Assembly: GCA_035771165.1 (NCBI GenBank)
Contig: JAWNZC010000351.1
Coordinates: forward strand, 7,881,501-7,945,500
DNA from: Paragorgia papillata
Lineage: Eukaryota; Cnidaria; Anthozoa; Scleralcyonacea; Coralliidae
Length of the DNA: 64,000 bases
Reading direction: 5' to 3'
The notes beneath the pieces were generated by a model. The model was not told where the DNA came from. It worked only from the letters and a program-made list of their open reading frames with translations, and ran no database searches. The first letter of the stretch is position 1. Each line of letters starts with the position of its first letter. The position numbers and the translations under genes were made by a program. This document shows positions 53,906 to 64,000 of this stretch, one piece after another.

Positions 53906-54720
53906 TTTTACTGTGCTTTTCAAACACGTCGTTTGACTTTTATTTCCGAAACCTAAAAAAAATGGCGTGGTGTAACATTTTACGAGCCTGCGCAATAACA
54001 ATTGTGTTTAACAGCGGAATTTCAAAAATAGATATAATCTCATGATCAGGACCACCTAGACTTGCTCCAAGTCCGCCTCTTAGCGCTAGTTTTTGCGGCG
54101 GGTGGAAAGGCGGGCGAGCGGAAAGGCGGGAGGAAAGAGGCGGACTTGTTTCGCTTGCAGGTTTTTGAATCTAATTAAATATTCTGGCGGGGAATCGCTG
54201 AAATGTACATCGCCCTGTTTTGACGTGTTTCGAGTTGTCGTACATGCAATGGAAAGTGGTTCTACCCCTACTAAAACGTTTTCAAGAGTCTGTTTAACTC
54301 CAACTTCCAAAGATAGCACTTGCATAGCAATTTAGCCTGAATATAATTACTTCCCGAATTACGTCACCGGTCGAAAAATTCACCGGTGAATTTTGGCGCG
54401 CTGCAGGTGGGAAAAGTCCTTTCCACGAGGAACCGAAAGGTCAAAAATGTCGAAAGGTTAAAAATGTTTGAAAAGGACTTTGAGAAAGTCTAAGGACGAC
54501 CGTGACATCACGAATCGAAAGTAAACCCCCCGGCTTTTTTCCCATTTTTTCATCTTTACGTTTTTCTCCAAATTTACGAATGTAAATTACCTTATTAACT
54601 TTTAAGCCAATAACGGAAATTGCCATTACGGCATTAGCCATTTAAACTTTGCGGGAAACGCCGCGAGTGACGTCACAATATTATTTCTATGCTGTGGGTA
54701 TGACCTGCTAAAATGGAGAA
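53906..54720. other. Upstream region of the CatSper-like gene
   Basis: A GC-rich GGCGGGTGGAAAGGCGGG stretch (54098-54145) related in style to 12650-12740, and a small plus-strand frame at 54093-54335 with no recognised domain. It may hold the CatSper-like promoter; no specific element is identified. Confidence 0.35.
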
Positions 54721-55179
54721 GTATCTGAAGTTACTGTAACTGATCAGTAAGTAGACTAAATAGTTCCATGGCCCCTCCAATAATAAGCTTCCCAATAAAC
54801 ATAAACTCTTCTTTTAATTCCTTTTTAAAAATAGATCTAGACATATGGACGCATGTATAAATTATGATCAACGATCTTCTTAGATGTTTGACACGTCTCC
54901 AAACTATAAAAATTGTTATTATTTAGGCAATGGGTGATCACCAAACAGAATTATCTTGGCCACCTATCTACGCAAAACTTAAACTAGCCAGTGTTATATC
55001 ATCTCGATGCTTCCCACTTTTATTACCCCCTTCTCCTCTCCTCCTTACTACGGGCTTATCCAAGTCAACCCTTGCGAATGTGTCAACCGAGTGCATCTTC
55101 ATAATCATGCAGTAAAAGAGGATACATACCTTAAAATTTAAATTTTACAAATTTTCAGTATGATTAGAATGTCATTTAA

Positions 55180-55210
<31 letters not shown>

Positions 55211-56014
55211 CGAATATATGATTTAATAATATAAAAATAATTTGAAACTGATCTAGATAAAAACTTTGTACAGAATTTTCGGCTGCAGACTGTCAGCCTT
55301 CCTCAGTGACTAAAAAGCGCTATATTTACACGAGACGTTAAAACTTGGTGCATTTATGCATTGTCAACGCTATTAATGTTCCAATGAGATTTCAGCAAAG
55401 GCGTGTAGTTCGTTGGGAATTCTTTCCTCTCATTGATTGTGTCTTTCTCTAAAGTTGAGTGCCACGACTCTAAAAACAGTCGTTGTTCATAGTTTGTTAT
55501 TCATTGTTCAAGAATGGTCGCATACTTATAGGGTGAATGTCATGTCCTGTCGTCTCAGCGTGAAGTTTAATAGCAGATTCATTATTGGTTCGCTAGCCTG
55601 CGAGCCGGCTCTTGGGTGAAATATAGAGCCTGCACGCATAGCTATCAAATTTGAGTGCCGCCCCTTCTAACGGGTTGTCAAAAGCGACCAATCACAAACC
55701 AGACACGCAATGTAAACAAAGAAAACGGTTTTACTTCCTCGCCAGACTAATACGCTGATGAAATATTATTTGGAACAGTGGTTCGCATATTTTGGACAGT
55801 ACAACAAGTTTTATAAAACGCAGAATCTTGAACTCTACATCAAATGAAAGCTCATTCAACATATAACAACATACGTACACAATATATTTCAACGATGCGT
55901 AGTTCTGAAATTACTAGTCATCTTGTTCCACAAATGACAAGATAATGATATGCCGTATAGCCGCCGTGCCACTTCGGCACGTCCTGTCTGACTTTTTCCT
56001 ATCTCTATATACTA

Positions 56015-56140
56015 CGCGTGCAGGCTGCTATTGGTTCGCCTGCCAGGGTTATGCTCTTTTCCTCGTGAATCCCATGAACGTTTACTATAGCTTTCTCCGA
56101 CGTAGGTAAAACGGCAATCTTTGCACTTAACTTTGTTGAC
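56015..56140 (-). pseudogene. Penelope-like GIY-YIG endonuclease fragment
   Basis: Minus-strand 'VKCKDCRFTYVGESYSKRSW' followed by 'DSRGKEH' matches the (I/V)xCKxC-xxxYVGET...R...KEH segment of the Penelope-like element endonuclease. No reverse transcriptase is nearby. Confidence 0.6.
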
Positions 56141-56577
56141 AATTGGTACTTTAAAATCCGATACGGTCCTTTGGTTTTTTGAATGGCGAAGTAAAAGTAT
56201 ATCGGAAAGCAACGCACACCAACACGTATTTGGATTTCGACTCTCATAGCATTCAAGACGCTTTTGCATAGAGCAAGAGAGATCCCTACTAATGAAAAGC
56301 TTTAGCAAGAAGAGGTAGAAAAAGTGACCCAAGATCTTGAGGCTAATGGATACTCTCGTGGATTTCTCCAGCAAATTAGAAATTCCAGTTTGCAAGTTTT
56401 GCAACCCGTCGAAAACCCCGGTGGTTTTGCTGTCTTATCCTATGTGAAAGGTTTTCTGAACAAATTAAGCGGACACTAAAATGGGCCAACATAAGAACTG
56501 CTTATATCAAACACTTTCTAAAATATTCAAAAGCGTATCGGAGAGTTTTAAACGGTACCAGGCATTGTCTACAAAGT

Positions 56578-56621
56578 TCATGGGATTCACGAGGGAAAGA
56601 GCATAACCTTGGCAGGCGAAC
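56578..56621 (+). pseudogene. Second Penelope endonuclease scrap, inverted
   Basis: The plus strand encodes 'WDSRGKEHNLGRRTN', nearly identical to the minus-strand copy ending at 56015. The two scraps thus face each other about 0.5 kb apart. Confidence 0.55.
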
Positions 56622-56633
56622 CAATATTGATTC

Positions 56634-56734
56634 TAGCCTGCGTAGCTGGCGGTTTTAAGGGGTTGGGGTCTTGGTGAAGAAGCGGGCGAGGGAGAAAAAG
56701 CGAGCTACGCCAGCTACGCCAGCTACGCAGGCTA
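56634..56734. mobile_element. 101-bp foldback with 9-bp target duplication
   Basis: Ends TAGCCTGCGTAGCTGGC and GCCAGCTACGCAGGCTA, flanked by TATTGATTC on both sides (56625-56633, 56735-56743). The head is the same as at 12587. A 9-bp duplication points to the Mutator-like class. It has inserted in a Penelope scrap. Confidence 0.8.
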
Positions 56735-56744
56735 TATTGATTCA

Positions 56745-58507
56745 CGCACTTATCATCGGCTTTCCCTGGGGTTGACCCCCGGGACACCCCCGGGGTTTTG
56801 TTCAGAGGTCTAAACAAAACATTAATAAAGCCCGTGGGTGCAGTGGACAGTTTAATGACAAATACTCGTTACACCCCCCTACCCCCGGTGTCAAGCGAAA
56901 TTTATGACCTCTGCGAAATACCTGACCAAGCGTGACGGGTCATGTATTTCGCGCGTGTAGGCGCGAAATACATGACCGCTTGCTAAATATCTGAGGCCTG
57001 GGTCGAACCATAATGGCCGTCGAAGGAAACGAATTATCTAATGTTTATATAATATAAGATGTTTATAATGTATCGCATCCACCTCCGAAACTGGATTTAA
57101 TTTGATATCGATGAAGGACGATGGAAGGCACACCTTATCAGCCGAAAACAAGCCAAGGACCTATCTGCTCTCCGCGAGATTTCGCCACATTCAGAACGAT
57201 TTCAGTGGTTTAGCTTCTTCCTTGACAGAAATTCATGATAGATTGGTAGGAACGTTTAATTTGCTGTGGAAGTATTCATCAAGGCCATGAATATCTTATA
57301 TTTGCAACGAGACTGTCGAGACATACTGTATATTGTCATTTTTTTTCACCCACAGTATTTGTCAGTATATCACCTATTCACCTACTGCAGTACATGTTCT
57401 TTCAATCATGATACAGTAGATCCTTGATACCAACACAACAACTATGTGTTATGAAATAATTTCCATCTCTCCTTGGATCAGTTGATTGTAAACTGTAATG
57501 GATTATGACCAATGAAATTTATAACGCCATAAACAGCATGAGACACTCTGAATTCAGAGTGAAGACAGCTTTGCCCCATAATAAAGAGTCATGGTGATTC
57601 ATCATTCACACATGTTTTATAAACAGTTGTGCAAAACAACAACCACATACATAATCGGAAAAGTGGTAGTAATTTGTATTTTAAATAATAAAATTATTTC
57701 TCTGCTTTTTTCAATAATTACTATGAAAAACCAAAAGTAGCCACCCTTCTTATCACAAAAAACCTTCTTTTGTGATAATAATTTCTAGTAGAATTATAGT
57801 TTTAGGTGTAGGGTTGGTTAGACAAGACAATTTTTATTTAGTACCATATTTACATAACATATATAGGGAGTAGGTACAGTATATACAATGATGAGCAAAT
57901 GTAGCTCTCCGTGCTCCTAGACCAGGCACTTTGTTATTTTACTCTGTAAAATGCAAGATGGTTTTACTATTTAAGAGAGAGCCTTTAGGAGTCCAAAGGG
58001 TTAATAAGTTCTGTTCAAGCACAAAAAAAGAAGTTCCTAAATTTGCAATTATAGTGTTATATCATACTGTAAGTAGTGTTATATAAATGTTGTAATATAT
58101 AAAATAGTATTATATACATTAGTGTTGTAATTACAATATAAGCTGAGAAAGATCATTATAATATAAATATATCCTGTAGCTTTAAAAGCCACATTCAAGA
58201 AAGCTTATAGAAATCTTAATGCTGGTGCCAGTCGTTCAAAGGTTGATTAGAGCTAATACTGGGTGAAATGTTTTATTTCAGTCCATTCCGACAAATATGT
58301 AGTGTTATAATTTCAAACTTCACTAGCTTGCACACAGGATTTACTTTGTACATGATTTCCGAAATAGCTGTGTAGGCTAAAAGTTCACTTGATAAAAAAC
58401 CTTTACCACTTATCAATTATTATGCAGTTGCCCTGACAAGAAGTAGCTTAACTTTCCTAAGCAAGTCCAGAGAATTGCTCTCAATATTTAAATAATCCAG
58501 GATTAAC
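56745..58507. other. No gene supported
   Basis: 56890-57000 has repeated GCGAAATACATGACC words in both orientations, also seen at 62118-62150. At 57108-57235 one plus-strand frame without stops looks protein-like but has no recognised domain or clear splice sites. The rest is A/T-rich and featureless. Confidence 0.4.
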
Positions 58508-58703
58508 CTAATTTACTTTTGAATAACTGGGCCCAACTGTATAATTAAATAAATGACTGTTAACAATAAAAGTTTTGGGAAAGGGCAGTTGAAAGTCAAC
58601 ACCAATGCAGCTACCATGAAGAAATTGACCACGTCAGTCACAACCAAGCCAGTCTTCATTGTCATCTTTCCTGCAGATTTTGCATACAGCTGTATTTCTT
58701 CCA
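58508..58703 (-). pseudogene. PHD-finger terminal exon with stop
   Basis: After a strong acceptor (CTTTTTTTGTTGCAG) the minus strand reads 'GRNTAVCKICRKDDNEDWLG' then 'CD', an in-frame TGA, and 'RGQFLHGSCIGVDFQLP'. This is the PHD pattern C-x2-C...WLGCD-x-C...H-x2-C with TGA and Arg where x and Cys are expected. The frame continues to TAG at 58508-58510. It is a decayed chromatin-reader exon or a retained fragment; upstream exons were not found. Confidence 0.55.
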
Positions 58704-59250
58704 CTGCAACAAAAAAAGAATTGCATGTACATGTAGTATGCTGCAAATATTGTTCAATTTAAGACTTTAGTGGTTTATTTTTCCCTCGTTACTGATGCTT
58801 ATTTGGCATATTGTGGAATGCAATTTGATCCTAAAAATATATACTTCTGTGGAGGGTAAAAACAGAATCTCACAGTTGGAAATTAACAATGTAACAAAGA
58901 AAAACTATTCTGGCAGTTGATGGCATAACAACAACATTTTGCAATGGTTGCAAATTGACTATTACACTTAAATTAATTAAAGGACATCTTGCACAGAAGC
59001 CTATAACAAAACCAATAACACTTTACGTAAACCAACAGTGTTTATAGTGCAAGTGAATTATTTCTTTACACATGTTTGTTCCTAAAAATAATACACTAGT
59101 ATCGAGACAATCTTTATAAATAATTATAGTATGAATACAACAGTCAGACTGATCCTCAGGTTATCTGAACCGAGTTCTACGTACCTTATATTTACAGCTT
59201 TTCGATGGAGGCTTGATCGCTGCAACGCCAACACAGCCAGTGATAGTGTC

Positions 59251-61952
59251 TAGGGTGAGGCGGTTAATCGATAAACCGGAAAAAACCGATGTTTTTTGAA
59301 AACCGATTTAACCGATGTTGCTTTAAGAGGAAAACCGAAAAACCGAAAAAATCGAAAGAAAAATCGATATTTCAATAAAATCGAACCATACTTACACGAG
59401 GTTTTGTTGCGCTTACGCACATAATTGATGGGAAAACGACTGGAGAGATTTGTTCTTCAAAATAGCGTACGTTTATTGCCAGGTATTCTCTCCGATATAA
59501 GAATAATACGGAAACTACGGAAAGGCTTCGATTCAGATTCGCACGAGCTTGAACGCATAAGCGGATCAAACGAAGATGAATTTTGATTGGCTCAAATGAA
59601 GGCGGACCTCTGCGAAGACAGGTCTAAATTTGGTCTAAAGTAAAATTGGTGTATGACTCATAAACAGTCGGAGCGTAACATGAATAATTAATCAATGTTA
59701 TATCGCATATATGAGTCAAAGTGCTGTTTGGCAATTCTTCAAGAAGCCCGAAAAACCGGACGATTCTCCTGAATGTAGAGTTTGCATGCGGTCCGTAAAA
59801 AACAAGGGAGGCAATACAACGAATTTGATGCAGCATCTTAGAAGAATCCATCCTACCCAATATGCCACGATGACGCCGCCGGGACGAAAGGCAGCAGCGG
59901 GTCGGCCGACGAACGCTAGCAACGCGGCTTCGTCTGAAATGCAGCCTACAGTAAAGAGCCTCTTTGCCAGCAACGCGCCATTGACACCTGGAACTAAGCG
60001 TCACGAAGCCATTACAGACGCCATAACCTACTTCCTCTGCAAAGACAACGTTCCCTTTAACGCAGTTAGCCGAACAGGGTTTCAAAAACTGTTGAATGTC
60101 CTAGAGCCCCGTTACAAGATGCCGAACAAGACAACATTTTCAAAAAACAAAGTTGTAAAGCTGTACGATGCGACCAAAGAAGCAGTTATGCGGGATCTAA
60201 ACAGCGTAGACTTCTTCGCCTCCACAACTGACATGTGGTCTTCCCACGGCCTGACACCATATATGGGGTACACGCTGCATTGGGTAGATTCTGAGTGGAA
60301 TCTACGGTTTCGAAATCTCGGAACAAAATTTGTGCCTGAAGACCATACAGCTGAACAACTGGGCAAGACGATGAACGACATGCTTGAGCATTGGAAGCTG
60401 AACGCTGAAAAACAAATCGCCATAACAACCGATAATGGAGCGAACATCAAAAAAGCCTGCAAAGACATCGAATGGACAAATGTGTCGTGTTTTGGTCACA
60501 ACCTCCACCTCGCAATCACCAACACGTTAAAAAAAATCCAGAGGATTGGTCGTGCATTGGGGATTTGCAAAAAGATCGTGGCAGCTTTCGGAACAAGCTG
60601 GAAGAGACGAAGAGATCTTGCCGCCGCTCAAGTCCAGGAGCAACCGGGTGAAAAGTTTAAGAATTTGGCATCGGTGAGTATTTGTGATTTATGTGGACGT
60701 GGTATATTTTTTCATTTTGCTTTTTAACATTTAACAATATTTTTTTAATTATCTAACTTGTTTGTTTTAATGCTCTGTAGATGTGCCCAACTCGCTGGGG
60801 TTCAACGCAGCACATGGTAAGCAGGGTACTGCGCAACAAGAAGGCCATTAGAAGGGTTCTTGGTAACGATAAGGACACGTCCCATTTGGTACCAAGGTGG
60901 GAAGATTTGGAAGTTTTGGAGTGCATCGATAAAGCACTTGGTCCACTCAAGGCATTTACCGATATCATGTCAGCGAGCAAATACGTCACCATAAGCGCGC
61001 TGAAACCAATTCTCCATCGCCTATCAACGACAGAGTTGGCCCGTCGGGATGATGATTTACCACTGGCCTTCGAGATCAAGGAGGAGGTCTTGAGAAGACT
61101 TAAAGCTCGTTATGACGTTCCTTCAATGAAGCTTTTGATGGATGTCGCATCTTTCTTAGATCCAAGGTATAAGACTGACTTTTTAGCAGTGGAAGACGAG
61201 GATGACAACGATGAGAATGATGTACCACTACTTGGTGACGTTAAGGAAGAGCTCTTAAAAAATGCTGTTTTTCTAGAGTTTCCTGTTGAAGAGGAAGATG
61301 TCCTGCCAGTGCCTGCGTCAAAGAAAGCCAAACTCAGTCTTGGAGCCTTGACGAGTCTCAAGAAGTCTGAAAAGCCGTCGCCAGGTGTATCCCCGCGTGA
61401 TCTTCTCTCCAAAGAGATCGAATACTACATCTCTGCGTTTCCAGTTATCGACGGCGACAACGATCCTCTTCAATGGTGGAAGTCTAACAGAAAAGAACTT
61501 CCGTTGCTGTGCCAATTAGCAAGAAGATATCTTGCCATCCAAGCAACCAGTTCCCCATCGGAGAGACTTTTTAGTAAAGCAGGGCAAGTTAGTACACCGG
61601 CACGAGCACAGCTGAAACCTGAGAGAGTGGATGAGCTTGTGTTCCTGGCAGAGAACTTGTAGGCTGTAGCAACTATACAATACCCGTCCACGTAACTACG
61701 CAGTGATAATTTTAAAAGAATAACGAATTATCTTTATATACTGCATGTTTCTTTGTAATTAGTAGTTAGGAATACTTAGGATGTTATAATCAATACAATT
61801 GTTTTTAAAACTAAAATCTTGCGCGAGTAGCGTCATGCATGTTTTTTAACTATGGTTTCGAACGCGTTTTAAAAAATCGGTTCACTCGGTTTTTTCGTTT
61901 TTTTTCGGTCGGTTTTCGATTTTCGGTTTTTTATAAAAACCGCCTCACCCTA
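59251..61952 (+). mobile_element. Complete hAT transposon with perfect 8-bp target duplication
   Basis: 2,702 bp. Terminal inverted repeat TAGGGTGAGGCGGTT at both ends, flanked by ATAGTGTC on both sides (59243-59250, 61953-61960). Both ends carry dense AAACCGA words in inverted orientation (about 59265-59360 and 61868-61935), as expected for transposase-binding subterminal repeats. The transposase gene inside is intact. The element looks recent and possibly autonomous. Confidence 0.95.
59711..61662 (+). CDS. hAT transposase (BED-type), two exons
   Basis: Exon 1 is 59711-60673, the intron 60674-60780 (GTGAGT...CTCTGTAG), exon 2 60781-61662; the split is in phase 0 and gives 614 residues. The BED zinc finger has C22, C25, H42 and H47 ('ECRVC', 'HLRRIH'). 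Catalytic blocks are 'STTDMWSSHGLTPYMGY' and 'ITTDNGANIKKAC'; after the intron comes 'CPTRWGSTQHM'. The C-terminal dimerisation domain contains 'ATSSPSERLFSKAGQV'. Acting in the nucleus it would cut at the element ends. No stop or frameshift is seen. Confidence 0.93.
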
Positions 61953-62264
61953 ATAGTGTCAGTTGTTGAATTAGCCATTTGTTGACAAAATATCAGCGAA
62001 AAACGAGAGTAAGGAAGGTTGTAAACGACTGTAGAGATACAGCTGGAACAGTTGCGAAATATATGAGCCAAAGTCTATCATGCGCATCATCTGCGCATGT
62101 GCAAAACCATAATAGTCATGTATTTCGCAGGTCACAAATTTCGCGTTACACCTGGGCTAAACAACAAATTTAACACTTACTGATATTTTGCAACAAACCC
62201 AACTGATAGATCATTTATAGCCTGCAGAGCAAACGTTTCGGTAGGGCAAGCAAGTGTTTTTCCC

Positions 62265-62585
62265 AAAGGTGACATACAGTCCGTTCTGCGCATGTACGAA
62301 ACTAATGTTTACATCTTTATTTACAAAAAATATATACTGATACCTTATTCAAAATTGTAAGGTTTTCTTACTTCCGCTTCATTACTTGTACCCAAAACAA
62401 AACATTTTCAGAAGAAATAGAAGAAATCCAAATTAGAGATATATCCTCGTCGAATCGCTTGGTTTTCTGCCATGTTGCTCCTAAACGGTTTACATTGAGC
62501 TGAGTACTTCATGTAATTATCTACGAATGTCAAGTTTTGGGGATCCCATTGCGGTCATGCGCAGAACGGACTGTACGTCACCTTT
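62265..62585. mobile_element. CAGTCCGTTC MITE family, complete copy
   Basis: Ends AAAGGTGACATACAGTCCG and CGGACTGTACGTCACCTTT. The interior is the inverse of 46431-46756. Confidence 0.85.
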
Positions 62586-62929
62586 AAAAACCTTATGCAT
62601 GCGTGTATAAAATAGAATACATCTACCCGTATATTAAAATAGATCACAAAGAGTTGTACAGTTGTACTGTCTATAAATCACTTCGTCATGACTGAAGTGA
62701 ACATTGTATTATGATCGAGTTTTTTTGTGCTTGTCAAGATTGCTATTAATTTTAACATGTTCATCTTTTTTGCCCTTCTGGCAGTTGCCAGTCTGGCACT
62801 ATCATAAAAACCCCCAACTTGTTTCCTTTTCTTTCTTAGCACGTCCCAAGCTTTGTAAAACGGCATTGCAATTTGAAAATGCATGTGAAAAACGAAACGG
62901 TGGCAAAGTACCATATATTAGGACGCACG

Positions 62930-63310
62930 GGTGGCGTGTGCTGTTAGGGCGCTGCCTCTCACCAAAAGTTAAGCCCGGTTTGACGGGGTTAGTACTTGGA
63001 TGGGTGACCGTCTGGGAATAACCCCGTTCTCGAGCTTGGAACACTCATGTGAGTAGAGTTTAGTTGGTCTCTCCTGTGCTTCGAGGGTTTTTCGCCGGGT
63101 TCTCCGGTTTTCCTCCCTCCATAAAATCAACACCTAGGTCTGTGATTCGTGGTCTGATCATGACATTGTGTGTCATAAATGTGTCGTAGGGCGGCTGCTT
63201 CGAGCGCCTTTAATATGCCTTCGACTCTGCCACTTGAAATTTAGTAATGTAAATTGCTCTTGAAAAGCCCCTTGTGGGAAATTAAAATCTGTATTCTGTA
63301 TTCTGTATAT
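62930..63310 (+). mobile_element. 5S rRNA-derived SINE
   Basis: 62964-63022 contains AGTTAAGCCCGG and GGGTTAGTACTTGGATGGG followed by TGACCGTCTGGGAATAACC. These are the internal promoter (box A, intermediate element, box C) of 5S rRNA. The 5' part of 5S is poorly matched, so it is not a functional 5S gene. A non-5S body follows and the unit ends in a short ATTCTGT tandem (63288-63308), like a LINE-copied tail. Confidence 0.75.
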
Positions 63311-64000
63311 GGCAAATCTGGGTCTAGCAAGACAACAGCTACCGCTGACCAATAGCAAACAAATCCCGGGGGTACATTCCCGGTGGTACATTTATTCGTT
63401 TCTAAAGCCAAACAATGCCCCTACCCACGGGCCACAAAAATTTTCAAATTACTGCAATTCCCCTCATGTTCCCTGGGTTGCCCGGGGGTCTTTTTAACGT
63501 CGAGCGGCAGACCGAAATTGTGAGAGGCCTGGAATAAAATGTTTTGCTTGGCCCCAAATCTGGCCCCAAATTATACAGGCACCAAACGGCCGTTTGACGG
63601 AAAAACAAGGCAGATAACTCTCACGTCGGCCTGCACAATTCTTTATAACATCATATAGCAAGGTTGGTCTAGACTGCCGAAACGCTAAAATAGCATATTT
63701 TTATTTGTATTTGTGTTTCAACACAATCACTTCCTACGCCGAACACTACTTTATAAAGCCTCGTATGTAACAACCTTTTAACGTAATGTAAAACAAAGTT
63801 GTTTAAGTGGCCTCGTTCATAAAGATTAAAGAATCCGAGCTCCAGCAGGATTTAGTCCTCTCGCTCGATCCCTATTCTGTGACGTCACCAAAATACGTTG
63901 GCGAGAAAAGAGGACTAGGAACTAGTCTGGACCCCAGACACATTTAATAATTAGGCAAAGGTGAAATGTTGAACCCTTGTTGTCATCTGTCCTGCATTTC
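63311..64000. other. No gene seen
   Basis: Contains CCCGGGGGT-rich and GGCCCCAAATCTGGCCCC short repeats. No coding frame or RNA gene is recognised up to the window end. Confidence 0.5.

Noticed and set aside
54086..54335. Overlapping frames on both strands upstream of the CatSper-like gene
   Set aside because: No recognised domain, no splice logic; possible first exon of a divergent gene could not be supported.
57108..57235. Stop-free plus-strand frame with protein-like composition
   Set aside because: No known family, no clear acceptor or donor; not enough to call an exon.
62964..63022. Functional 5S rRNA gene
   Set aside because: Only the internal promoter half matches 5S; the 5' part and terminator do not, and a SINE-like body follows.
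1..64000. CRISPR arrays, bacterial operons or ribosome-binding sites
   Set aside because: No regular repeat-spacer array was seen; introns and animal transposons show a eukaryotic nuclear sequence.

Overview
The window reads as animal nuclear DNA, most likely from an anthozoan cnidarian such as a stony coral or sea anemone. It is A+T-rich and packed with inverted-repeat elements. It carries GT-AG introns, a CatSper-type sperm calcium channel gene, a secreted dermatopontin-like gene, and cnidarian-style Ty3, LINE, Penelope, hAT and SINE copies. The cnidarian assignment is an inference from gene content and repeat style; nothing here is species-diagnostic.

Left end (1-~7167): part of an integrated or co-assembled dsDNA virus-like element of the polinton-like/adintovirus type. 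It has a double-jelly-roll major capsid protein, an A32/FtsK-type packaging ATPase, and seven small or unknown genes, several with a glycine-rich hydrophobic segment. All nine reading frames are open. Transcription units are divergent or convergent, starts carry an AATAAA-like motif, and each unit ends at a TAACA/TGTTA hairpin. The block ends in a GT-rich, telomere-like repeat and a minisatellite. Polymerase, integrase and terminal repeats are not in the window.

7.2-15.4 kb: repeat DNA without an intact gene. It holds two direct ~0.8 kb repeat copies, many foldback (MITE-like) elements, and a 1.09 kb segment with 38-bp perfect inverted ends around a broken ZAD-like zinc-finger exon. 15.4-21.7 kb: a 5'-truncated, mutated Ty3/gypsy element next to a decayed LINE on the other strand.

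22.5-25.6 kb: a dermatopontin-like gene on the minus strand in two phase-compatible exons, the first with a signal peptide. 26.3-33.5 kb: a non-coding block present in three copies, later hit by a LINE fragment and a foldback element. 33.4-35.7 kb: a 2.3 kb segment with inverted ends and a THAP-domain remnant. 35.7-41.5 kb: SINE/hAT nests and minisatellites.

41.6-53.9 kb: a CatSper (best match CatSper3) gene on the minus strand. It was assembled here from eight exons, six of them consecutive and joining in frame from the start codon through S6. Its introns hold microsatellites of up to ~700 bp and several MITEs. 54-64 kb: Penelope endonuclease scraps, a 9-bp-TSD foldback, a decayed PHD-finger terminal exon, a complete hAT transposon with perfect 8-bp target duplication and an intact two-exon transposase, and a 5S-rRNA-derived SINE.
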